From: Clostridia bacterium
Lineage (GTDB): Bacteria > Bacillota > Clostridia > Christensenellales > Borkfalkiaceae
Assembly: GCA_017621155.1 (NCBI GenBank)
Contig: JAGATP010000058.1
Span: 1 to 47,061 of the forward strand
Direction: 5' to 3'
Length of the DNA stretch: 47,061 nucleotides
The translations under genes and the position numbers were made by a program. Position 1 is the first letter of the stretch. Every line of letters begins with the position of its first letter. The notes beneath the pieces are model-generated. The model saw only the letters and a list, made by a program, of their open reading frames with translations, did no database searches and was not told where the DNA came from. This document shows, in pieces, positions 32,799 to 39,843 of this stretch.

Positions 32799-33655
32799 CA
32801 GAAATCCACCTCGGCGTAATCTTCGGCGCGCTCGAGGGTGATTTTTCCGAGCTTGCCCTTGCGGAAATCGTCGATGAGCGCCTTTTCTCCGCGCTCGTAG
32901 TCGTATCCCCCGCCCCGCACCAAGAAGCCCCGCCGCTTGCATACGGCGTCCAAAAGGGCGAGCGGCTCTTCTTCCTGCGTGTCAAACTTCTCCTGCACGA
33001 TGGCAGGATACTCCTTTCTCAGCTCTTCGAGGAAGGAAAGGGCGATTTCGTCCATCTCCAAAATATCGTCGTTGATGCTGCCGATGTAGGCGAGATGGCG
33101 GGCAAGCGTCTGATTTTCAAAGGCGGGCGGCATCGTTCCCGGTGTGTCCATCAAATCAAAGCCGTCGCACTTGATCCACTGCTTTCCGCGCGTGACGCCC
33201 GCTTTGTCCCCCGTCACCGCCTTTTTCTGACCGTGCAAGAGGTTGATGACCGTGCTTTTACCCGTATTGGGAATGCCCGCAACCATCAGGCGAACGGGAC
33301 GGATGCTCCCCTTTTCGGCGTTTGCCCGCCGTTTTTCTTCGGTGAGCGTTTGAATTTTCTGGTTTAAAATGCGCTTGGTCGAAGAGGAAGTCGCAACAAT
33401 TTTGGCGGCAAGATTTCCCTTGCGCTCGATCAGGCGGCAAAAGGCGTCCGTGCGGGCAGAATCCGCAAGATCGCTCTTGTTGAGAAGATAGAGGACGGGA
33501 CGACCGCCGAACAACTCCTTGAGCTTCGGGTTAAACGAAGCGGCGGGACAGCGCGCGTCCAGCACGCAGAGGACGGCGTCGCAGAGGTCGATCTCCTCCG
33601 CCATCATGCGCATTGCCTTGGTCATATGACCGGGGAACCATTGAATGTGTTTCAC
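32798..33655 (-). CDS. rbgA: Ribosome biogenesis GTPase RbgA (YlqF)
   Basis: A 285-residue circularly permuted GTPase needed for late 50S assembly. Motif order is G4 (LLNKSDL) before G1 (GIPNTGKST) and G3 (DTPGTM). The N-terminal HIQWFPGHMTKAMR is diagnostic. The start is GTG at 33655, with AAGGAGA inside the end of trmD. It sits between trmD and rnhB, as in Bacillus except that rplS has moved downstream. Confidence 0.95.
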   Translation of the reverse strand: MKHIQWFPGHMTKAMRMMAEEIDLCDAVLCVLDARCPAASFNPKLKELFGGRPVLYLLNKSDLADSARTDAFCRLIERKGNLAAKIVATSSSTKRILNQKIQTLTEEKRRANAEKGSIRPVRLMVAGIPNTGKSTVINLLHGQKKAVTGDKAGVTRGKQWIKCDGFDLMDTPGTMPPAFENQTLARHLAYIGSINDDILEMDEIALSFLEELRKEYPAIVQEKFDTQEEEPLALLDAVCKRRGFLVRGGGYDYERGEKALIDDFRKGKLGKITLERAEDYAEVDF

Positions 33656-33656
33656 G

Positions 33657-34328
33657 TTATTCTCCTTTGAGAAGGTCGGGGCGGCACTTCTTCGTCACGG
33701 CGAGGGCTTGTTCCCTTCTCCATGCGTCGATTTTGCCGTGGTTGCCGCTTCGAAGCACTTCGGGCACGGTCAGTCCCCTGTATTCGACGGGTCTCGTGTA
33801 TTGGGGGTATTCGAGGAGGTTTTCGGAAAAGCTCTCATCCACGAGAGAGCCTGCCGAAAGCACGCCGTCCACGTAGCGCGAAACGCTGTCCGCAATGACC
33901 ATGGCGGGAAGCTCCCCGCCCGTCAAAACGTAGTCGCCGATAGAAACCTCTTCATCGATGAAGAGGTCGAGGACGCGCTGATCTACCCCTTCGTAGTGCC
34001 CGCAGAGGAGGACGAGGTGCTCGTATTCCAAAAACTCGAACACCATTTGTTGGCGGAACACTCTTCCCTTGGGAGAGAGGTAAATTCTCCGCGCCCGATG
34101 TTCGGGATCGACTGCCTCGATGGCAGAGCCGATGGGCTGGGGCATCATCACCATGCCCGCCCCGCCGCCGAAGGGGTAGTCGTCGCACTTCAAATGCTTG
34201 TCTTCCGTATAATCCCGAATGTTGACGATATTTAGTTCGATTTTTCCCTCTTTGACGGCTCTGCCGATGATGGACTCCTTGAGGGGTGCAAACATTTCGG
34301 GGAAAAGAGTGAGTATGGTAATTTTCAT
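33657..34328 (-). CDS. trmD: tRNA (guanine-37-N1)-methyltransferase
   Basis: A 223-residue SPOUT methyltransferase that makes m1G37 and so prevents frameshifting. The trefoil-knot motifs YPFGGGAGMVM and SIGDYVLTGGELPAMVI are present. The ATG overlaps the aroA stop (ATGA). In most Bacillota trmD follows rimM directly; here aroA is inserted between them. Confidence 0.97.
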   Translation of the reverse strand: MKITILTLFPEMFAPLKESIIGRAVKEGKIELNIVNIRDYTEDKHLKCDDYPFGGGAGMVMMPQPIGSAIEAVDPEHRARRIYLSPKGRVFRQQMVFEFLEYEHLVLLCGHYEGVDQRVLDLFIDEEVSIGDYVLTGGELPAMVIADSVSRYVDGVLSAGSLVDESFSENLLEYPQYTRPVEYRGLTVPEVLRSGNHGKIDAWRREQALAVTKKCRPDLLKGE

Positions 34329-35563
34329 AGCGATTCCCTAAGCTCGTCTAAGACGTCGAAATACTCCCGAAAGGTCTTTTGACAGCATTCGGCGTGCTCG
34401 ATCACAATGCCTTCCACCCGCGTGCCGATGAGGGAAAAGCCCATCGCCATGCGGTGATCGTCATATGTTTTGACGATTCCCCCGTGCAGAACGGAGGGAA
34501 AAATGCGGATAAAATCCTCGCCCGTTTCCACCCGACAGCCGAGCTTTTTAAGCTCGGTCGCCATGGCGGAGAGTCGATCGCTCTCCTGCAAGCGAATGTG
34601 CCCGATTCCCTTAATCAGGGTGGGACTGTCGGCAAAGGGGGAGATGCAGGCAAGGGTAATTGCCTGATCGGAAAAGGCGCTCATATCCACGGTGACGCCG
34701 TGCAGCTCCCTTCCCGTTACGGTACAGCCGTCCACCTTAGCTCCCATCTCCTTCAATACCTGCAAAAAGGCGGTATCGCCCTGCAAGGACGGGAGAGAAA
34801 CGCCCTCTACCGCTACGGTGTTGCCCGTGAGCGCGGCGAGCGCGTAAAAATAGCAGGCGGCGGAGACGTCAGGCTCGACAAAATAGCGCAAGGGGCGGTA
34901 TTCTCCCACGGGGACGATAAAGACGTTCCCCTCCCGCCTGACCTTGACGCCGAATTCCTCCATCATTTTGACGGTCATCTCGACGTAAGCCATGCCGTGA
35001 CTTCCCGTCGTCTCGACGGTCAAGCCCCCTGCGACGGGCGCGACGGCGAGGAGGGCGCTCAAAAACTGAGAGCTCGAAGAGACGTCCACCTTGACCCTTC
35101 CTCCCCCCTTTCCGCCCTTTAAGACGAAGGGGAAGTGCCCCTCCTCTCCGAGGTAGGTGACGCTCGCCCCCAAGGAGACGAGGCTGTCTAAAAGGGGCTT
35201 CATGGGGCGTTTTTTCATCTGCTCGGAGGAATCGAGGAAATATTCCCCGTCCGAAAGCCCCAGAAGGGCGGTGAGAAAGCGCGCCGCCGTCCCCGCGCTT
35301 CCCACGTTGACGGAAGCGTTTTTCAAAAGATTCCCGCCCAAGACGCGGCAGCAATCCCCTTCCCGTTCGACCTTGACGCCGAGCTTTTGCACGCACTCCA
35401 GAAAGGAAGCAGCGTCTCCGCTCGACTGCATGCCGAAAAGCTCGCTCTCGCCCCGCGCAAGCGAGGCAAGCAAAAGGGCGTGGTTGGTCACGCTCTTCGA
35501 GCCGGGAACGCGGACGGTGAGCTTCTTTTCGCTCCTTTTCAAGCGTTTACAAGCGTAATTCAA
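34325..35563 (-). CDS. aroA: 5-enolpyruvylshikimate-3-phosphate synthase
   Basis: A 412-residue EPSP synthase of the shikimate pathway. Seen: VPGSKSVTNHALLLASLA, GSAGTAARFLTALL, SSSQFLSALL, RLQESDRLSAM and YDDHRMAM. The first motif normally reads SxNRA, with an Arg (Arg27 in E. coli) binding shikimate-3-phosphate; here it is His (CAC). The likely start is TTG at 35563, whose bases overlap the rimM TGA (TTGA) with GGGAGG about ten bases upstream; another TTG at 35581 includes that site. It is inserted in the rimM-trmD pair with no other aromatic gene nearby. Confidence 0.92.
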   Translation of the reverse strand: MNYACKRLKRSEKKLTVRVPGSKSVTNHALLLASLARGESELFGMQSSGDAASFLECVQKLGVKVEREGDCCRVLGGNLLKNASVNVGSAGTAARFLTALLGLSDGEYFLDSSEQMKKRPMKPLLDSLVSLGASVTYLGEEGHFPFVLKGGKGGGRVKVDVSSSSQFLSALLAVAPVAGGLTVETTGSHGMAYVEMTVKMMEEFGVKVRREGNVFIVPVGEYRPLRYFVEPDVSAACYFYALAALTGNTVAVEGVSLPSLQGDTAFLQVLKEMGAKVDGCTVTGRELHGVTVDMSAFSDQAITLACISPFADSPTLIKGIGHIRLQESDRLSAMATELKKLGCRVETGEDFIRIFPSVLHGGIVKTYDDHRMAMGFSLIGTRVEGIVIEHAECCQKTFREYFDVLDELRESL

Positions 35564-36057
35564 TCGACCGCCACCTCCCAAAATCTCTTTTTATCGACGA
35601 CGATTTTCCTTTCCTCGACGTCGACGGACAGGACGACTCCCTTGGGGACGGGGAACAAAATCGTCCGATCTCCCTTTTTTGCCGTATAGAACTCGGTTGC
35701 CGCCTGCGTAATCTCGACGAGCTCGCCGATCTCCCCGCCCTCGTTGTCCACGATCATGCAGCCGATGAGCTCGGCGACGTAGTACGCGCCTTCCGGAAGG
35801 GGCATTCTCTCCTCAAAGGGAACGGTCAGCTCCTTGCCGCGCAAAAGCTCCGCCGCGTTCCGATCGGGAACGCCGCGCAGTCCCAAATAGGCGACGCCGT
35901 CCCCCATCCGAAAGGAGAGGACTTTATAGGGGACTTCGCCGATGAATACTTCCTTGTAAAAGGACAAATCCTCCGCGCTGTCCGTATACGGTTGAACTTT
36001 GAGTTCGCCGCGAATGCCCTGCGGCTTTAAAATGCGACCGATTGTCAATACTTTCAT
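35560..36057 (-). CDS. rimM: Ribosome maturation factor RimM
   Basis: A 165-residue 16S rRNA processing protein that binds uS19 during 30S assembly. The N-terminal domain has IGRILKPQGIRGELKV; the PRC-barrel half has GAYYVAELIGCMIVDNEGGEIGEL. The start at 36057 has AGGGTA upstream. Coupled to aroA by overlap. A hairpin, CGCGCAA (36089-36095) with TTGCGCG (36105-36111), lies in its leader. Confidence 0.96.
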   Translation of the reverse strand: MKVLTIGRILKPQGIRGELKVQPYTDSAEDLSFYKEVFIGEVPYKVLSFRMGDGVAYLGLRGVPDRNAAELLRGKELTVPFEERMPLPEGAYYVAELIGCMIVDNEGGEIGELVEITQAATEFYTAKKGDRTILFPVPKGVVLSVDVEERKIVVDKKRFWEVAVD

Positions 36058-36128
36058 CGTTATACCCTGATACCGTTTGGAAAACAGACGCGCAAGATAC
36101 CGTATTGCGCGATGGTTGTTTTTCAAAC

Positions 36129-36157
36129 AAGGGGGCTGTCTGCGCGACAGCCCCCTT
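36129..36157. terminator. Hairpin between khpA and rimM
   Basis: A 12-bp stem (36129-36140 with 36146-36157). On the minus strand it is followed by TTGTTTG, an imperfect T-run, suggesting partial termination that lowers rimM and later genes relative to rpsP-khpA. Confidence 0.65.
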
Positions 36158-36164
36158 TGCACAA

Positions 36165-36419
36165 TTATTCAGCCTGTGCTTCGCCTTTTTCCTTGATTTC
36201 TACCGTGTACTTCTTGCTTTCCTTCGCGGAAGCGGCGCGCACGAGCGTTCTCATCGCCTTGGCGATTTTGCCCTGCTTGCCGATGACCTTGCCCATATCT
36301 TCGGGGGAGAGATAGACGTCGATTTCCACGGCGGAATCCGTTTCATTGACCTTGTACTCCGCTTCTTCTGCGTTCTCCGCAAATTGCGACACGATAAATT
36401 TTACCAAATCCAATACCAT
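36165..36419 (-). CDS. khpA: KH-domain RNA-binding protein KhpA
   Basis: An 84-residue single KH domain with the GKQG loop in MGKVIGKQGKIAKAMR. KhpA pairs with KhpB (Jag/EloR) and binds many RNAs; in streptococci it affects cell elongation. AAGGAGG precedes the ATG. It lies between rpsP and rimM as in Bacillus. Confidence 0.95.
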   Translation of the reverse strand: MVLDLVKFIVSQFAENAEEAEYKVNETDSAVEIDVYLSPEDMGKVIGKQGKIAKAMRTLVRAASAKESKKYTVEIKEKGEAQAE

Positions 36420-36482
36420 ACCGATACCTCCTTGTGGTACTTAAGGGGTCAAACTGACCTTGCAAATGGATTCAAACGACGA

Positions 36483-36779
36483 TTAGTCCTTCTTTTTCTT
36501 GTTGTTCGTCTTGGGAGCGGAGAGCTTCTTGGACTGCTCCATCGCGCCCGCCTTGACGAGAAGGCTTTTCACCGTTTCGGTGGGCTGAACGCCCTTGGAA
36601 AGCCAAGCCTTTGCCTTTTCGACGTCGATGTCGAGGACGGAAGGCTCGGTGCAGGGATTGTAGAATCCCACTTTGTCGATGTACTCGCCGCCGCGCGCAA
36701 CTCTGCTGTCAACGACGACGATACGGTATGCGGGGGACTTCTTGTCGCCCATACGCATCATTCTCATTTTTACTGCCAT
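36483..36779 (-). CDS. rpsP: Ribosomal protein bS16
   Basis: A 98-residue small-subunit protein. The N-terminal MAVKMRMMRMGDKKSPAYRI and YNPCTEP match the family; the lysine-rich tail is lineage-specific. GGAGG precedes the start. It is separated from ffh by the 160-bp interspersed repeat. Confidence 0.97.
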   Translation of the reverse strand: MAVKMRMMRMGDKKSPAYRIVVVDSRVARGGEYIDKVGFYNPCTEPSVLDIDVEKAKAWLSKGVQPTETVKSLLVKAGAMEQSKKLSAPKTNNKKKKD

Positions 36780-36819
36780 AGGAATTTACCTCCAAAAATT
36801 TTTAAATGTTTTTCTATTT

Positions 36820-36841
36820 GAGCGTTCGTGTGATCACGCTC
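36820..36841. repeat. Extra copy of the interspersed-repeat end module
   Basis: These 22 bases, starting GAGCGTTCGTGTGATC, are identical to the last 22 of repeat copy 2 (36981-37002). The module lies one base before the left end of that copy, so this locus has the end module on both sides. It suggests a partial tandem duplication or the scar of a neighbouring copy. Confidence 0.75.
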
Positions 36842-36842
36842 A

Positions 36843-37002
36843 GAGCGTGATCACATGATCCGAAATGCACAGGTTTTGAGCAGATTTTTTGCAGGACAAG
36901 GCGCGAGGAGGGAGAATACTAGATGTATTTAACCGACGAGTAACAAAGTCCTGCGGGAAATATGCCAAAAGATGTGCGTTGAGCGTTCGTGTGATCACGC
37001 TC
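36843..37002. repeat. 160-bp structured interspersed repeat, copy 2
   Basis: Same length and orientation as copy 1 at 20211-20370, with about 16 differences by eye. Terminal arms are GAGCGTGATCACATGA and TCGTGTGATCACGCTC. Arm positions 8, 10 and 11 differ from copy 1 on both sides so that pairing is kept. Five bases separate it from the ffh stop codon. It lies inside the ffh-rpsP gap and would be transcribed as part of that mRNA. Confidence 0.85.
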
Positions 37003-37007
37003 TATTC

Positions 37008-38327
37008 TCAGAACGGCATTCTGAATCTGCCCTTGTTGCCTTTCATCTGTTTCATGAGCAGCTTCATCTGTTCGTACTGTTTCAAAAGTTGGTTGATCTC
37101 CTGCACGCTCGTGCCGCTTCCCGCGGCAATCCGCTTCTTTCTCGAAGAGTTGACGATAGCGGGATTTTCCCGCTCCTGCATCGTCATGGAGAGGATGATC
37201 GCCTTCGTGCGTTCGAGCTTTTTCTCGTCGATGTCCCCCTCGCCGATTTTGAGTTTGCCCATATTCGGCATCATGGAGAGCATCTTCTGCGCCCCGCCCA
37301 TGCGCTTCATCGCCTCGAACTGCTCAAGGTAGTCCGAAAGGGTAAAGGCGTTGCTCTTGAGCCTTTCCTGCATCTTTCTCGCCTGTTCTTCCGTGACGGC
37401 TTCCTGTGCCTTTTCGATGAGGGAGAGGACGTCCCCCATGCCGAGGATTCGGCTTGCCATGCGGTCGGGATAGAAGGGCTCTAAATCGGTGAGCTTTTCG
37501 CCCACGCCGATGAACTTGATGGGCTTGCCCGTGACGGCTTTGATGGAGAGGCACGCGCCGCCCCGCGTATCGCCGTCGAGCTTGGTTAAAATGACGCCCG
37601 TGATTTCCAGCCTGCTGTTGAACGTATTTGCGACGTTGACGGCGTCCTGACCGGTCATGGAATCGACCGTGAGCAGAATCTCGGTGACTTTTACCGCCTT
37701 CGTGATGTTTTCAAGCTCCTGCATCAAGGCTTCATCGATGTGAAGTCTGCCCGCCGTATCGAGAATGACGGTATCGAACCCGTTCTTCTTCGCGTAGTCG
37801 ATCGCCTCTTTTGCGGTCTTGACGGGACTCTGCGTCCCGCGCTCGAAGACCTCCGCACCCGCTTTGCCTCCGACGACCTTAAGCTGATCGATGGCGGCGG
37901 GGCGATAGATGTCGCCTGCAACCAAGAGGGGCTTTTTGCCCTGCTTTTTGAGGAGAACGGCGAGCTTGCCGCACAGCGTGGTTTTGCCCGCGCCCTGCAA
38001 GCCGCACATCATGATGACGGTGGGAAGGGAAGAGGAAACCTCCAATTTTGCGTTCTTGGAGCCCATGAGCGCCGTGAGCTCCTCGTTGACGATTTTAATG
38101 ACCTGCTGGGTGGGATTTAAAGAGGAGAGAATTTCCTGCCCCACCGCCTTTTCGGAGACGGTCGCGATGAACTGCTTGGCGACCTTTAAATTGACGTCCG
38201 CCTCGAGAAGGGCAATGCGCACTTCCCGCATCGCCTGTTTGATTTCCAGCTCGGTAAGCCGTCCGTGCTTGGTGAGCTTGGAAAAGATATGATTGAGTCT
38301 CTCGGAAAGAGAGCCGAAGATTGCCAT
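37008..38327 (-). CDS. ffh: Signal recognition particle protein Ffh
   Basis: A 439-residue SRP54 GTPase that binds SRP RNA and signal sequences. The NG domain has G1 GLQGAGKTT, DTAGRL and TKLDGDTRGG; the methionine-rich M domain (about 300-439) has the RNA-binding GSGTSVQEINQLLKQYEQM. It follows ylxM by ten bases. Confidence 0.98.
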   Translation of the reverse strand: MAIFGSLSERLNHIFSKLTKHGRLTELEIKQAMREVRIALLEADVNLKVAKQFIATVSEKAVGQEILSSLNPTQQVIKIVNEELTALMGSKNAKLEVSSSLPTVIMMCGLQGAGKTTLCGKLAVLLKKQGKKPLLVAGDIYRPAAIDQLKVVGGKAGAEVFERGTQSPVKTAKEAIDYAKKNGFDTVILDTAGRLHIDEALMQELENITKAVKVTEILLTVDSMTGQDAVNVANTFNSRLEITGVILTKLDGDTRGGACLSIKAVTGKPIKFIGVGEKLTDLEPFYPDRMASRILGMGDVLSLIEKAQEAVTEEQARKMQERLKSNAFTLSDYLEQFEAMKRMGGAQKMLSMMPNMGKLKIGEGDIDEKKLERTKAIILSMTMQERENPAIVNSSRKKRIAAGSGTSVQEINQLLKQYEQMKLLMKQMKGNKGRFRMPF

Positions 38328-38337
38328 AAACTACCTC

Positions 38338-38766
38338 TTACGATTTGGGAAGCGGCGCTTCCGCATCCTCGATGAGCCCCTGCCGAAGAGCTTCCAGGTC
38401 CTCGCAGAGCTCGGGATGATCGGCTTTCATGCGATCGATCCACTTTGTCGCCTTTGTCAGCACTATGGAGAGCCGCAGGCAAAGCTCGTTCGTCGCTTCA
38501 AAGAATCCGAGCTTTTCCTCGTACTCTTCGAGCTGTTTTTTGCATTTGTGAATGCACTCCGAAACGCTTTGGCGGGAGACGCCCGTCTCCGAAGCGATTT
38601 CGGAAAGAGAAAAATCGTAATTGAAAAAGAGATCGGTCACTTGCCGCTGTCGTTCGGTGAGCAGTCCCCGATAGGTATCCCAAAGCTGCAAAAAGCGCAC
38701 GTTCTCCGCCATGTTGTCGGAAACGCCCTTCTCTTTCAGATAGGAAGTCCACTCTTTTTCATCCAT
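38338..38766 (-). CDS. ylxM: YlxM-family SRP-associated helix-turn-helix protein
   Basis: A 142-residue UPF0122 protein. It has a sigma-like helix-turn-helix: LTERQRQVTDLFFNYDFSLSEIASETGVSRQSVSECIHKC. In streptococci YlxM binds SRP components and modulates targeting. The family's normal length is about 110; this one has an extra 30-residue C-terminal tail. It is co-transcribed with ffh from a promoter that overlaps the ftsY terminator. Confidence 0.93.
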   Translation of the reverse strand: MDEKEWTSYLKEKGVSDNMAENVRFLQLWDTYRGLLTERQRQVTDLFFNYDFSLSEIASETGVSRQSVSECIHKCKKQLEEYEEKLGFFEATNELCLRLSIVLTKATKWIDRMKADHPELCEDLEALRQGLIEDAEAPLPKS

Positions 38767-38782
38767 TTCAACACCCTGTCAA

Positions 38783-38799
38783 GCAATTTTGCTTGATAC
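38783..38799 (-). promoter_or_regulatory. Perfect hairpin in the ylxM leader
   Basis: TCAAGCAA and TTGCTTGA (about 38780-38797) form an 8-bp stem in the leader, just upstream of the AGGGTG ribosome site. It repeats part of the ftsY terminator sequence. It could limit ribosome access or act as an antiterminator partner. Confidence 0.45.
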
Positions 38800-38805
38800 C
38801 CTATT

Positions 38806-38834
38806 ATTTTAGCAGAGAAAAAAACTCCTGTCAA
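38806..38834 (-). promoter_or_regulatory. ylxM-ffh promoter embedded in the ftsY terminator
   Basis: Minus strand TTGACA (38834-38829), a 17-bp spacer and TAAAAT (38811-38806). The -35 is in the descending arm of the ftsY terminator and the T-run is the spacer. Confidence 0.7.
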
Positions 38835-38854
38835 GCATTTTTGCCTGACAGGAG
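38818..38854 (-). terminator. Terminator of ftsY
   Basis: CTCCTGTCA (38825-38833) pairs with TGACAGGAG (38846-38854), extended by a GC pair past one mismatch, and is followed by seven T on the minus strand. It lies eight bases past the ftsY stop. Confidence 0.9.
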
Positions 38855-38861
38855 AAAAAAA

Positions 38862-39758
38862 TCAGAAAAATCCTTCGACAAATTCCTCGGCGTCGAAGGG
38901 CTCGAGATCTTCCATCTTTTCGCCGACGCCCGCAAACCAGACGGGAATGTTCAGCTCTCCGCAGAGGGAAACGACGAAGCCGCCCTTTGCCGTGCCGTCA
39001 AGTTTGGTTAGAACAATGCCGTCGAGATCGACCGTCTCGTCGAACACCTGCGCCTGATTGAAAGCGTTTTGCCCCGTGGTGGCGTCAAGCACGAGGAGCT
39101 TATAGAACGTCGCTTCGGGATATTCCCGCTCGACGACGCGGTTCATCTTGGAAAGCTCCGCCATGAGGTTCGCTTTCACGTGAAGTCTCCCTGCGGTATC
39201 GACGATGACGACATCCGTCTTTCTCGCCTTTGCCGAGGAAACGGCGTCAAAGACGACGGCGGAGGGATCGCTCCCCTCTTCGTGGCGAACGATTCTGACC
39301 CCTGCGCGGTCTGCCCAGACGGAGAGCTGATCTGCCGCCGCGGCGCGAAAGGTATCGCCCGCCGCGAGTACGACGGACTTGCCCGTTCTCTTAAAATAAT
39401 GGGCGAGCTTGCCGATGGTGGTGGTCTTTCCGACCCCGTTGACCCCCACCAACATGATGACGCAGGGATAGGAAATTTCGGGGATGGGAGCCTCTTCCAG
39501 CGTGTCCTGCAAAATGTCCTTCAAGAGATCGGTGACGAACTGCTGATCTTTGAGCTTTTCGCCGATCGCCTCCTCCTTCACCTGATCGATGACGTCCTCT
39601 GCCGTCCGCACGGAAACGTCGGCAGAGATGAGAATTTCTTCCAACTCGTCGTAAAAATCGTCGCCGAGCTTGTTCTTCGCAAAGAGAAGGCGAAGCTTGG
39701 ACGAAACGTTTTCCTTGGTCTTTTTGAGTGCTGCAAACAGCTTGCCGAAGAGTGCCAT
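38862..39758 (-). CDS. ftsY: SRP receptor GTPase FtsY
   Basis: A 298-residue SRP receptor. The NG domain has GVNGVGKTTTIGKLA, DTAGRLH and TKLDGTAKGG. The acidic A domain of E. coli FtsY is absent, as in most Gram-positives; the short N-terminus MALFGKLFAALKKTKE is amphipathic and suits membrane contact. It follows smc by 85 bases with no hairpin I can see between them. Confidence 0.97.
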   Translation of the reverse strand: MALFGKLFAALKKTKENVSSKLRLLFAKNKLGDDFYDELEEILISADVSVRTAEDVIDQVKEEAIGEKLKDQQFVTDLLKDILQDTLEEAPIPEISYPCVIMLVGVNGVGKTTTIGKLAHYFKRTGKSVVLAAGDTFRAAAADQLSVWADRAGVRIVRHEEGSDPSAVVFDAVSSAKARKTDVVIVDTAGRLHVKANLMAELSKMNRVVEREYPEATFYKLLVLDATTGQNAFNQAQVFDETVDLDGIVLTKLDGTAKGGFVVSLCGELNIPVWFAGVGEKMEDLEPFDAEEFVEGFF

Positions 39759-39843
39759 AAGTTCTCCTTAAAAAATATCGAAATGAAACGCGCGAAAAGT
39801 CTACCGACTTCCCCCCGAACGGAAAGAATGGTTCCCGTCCCGC

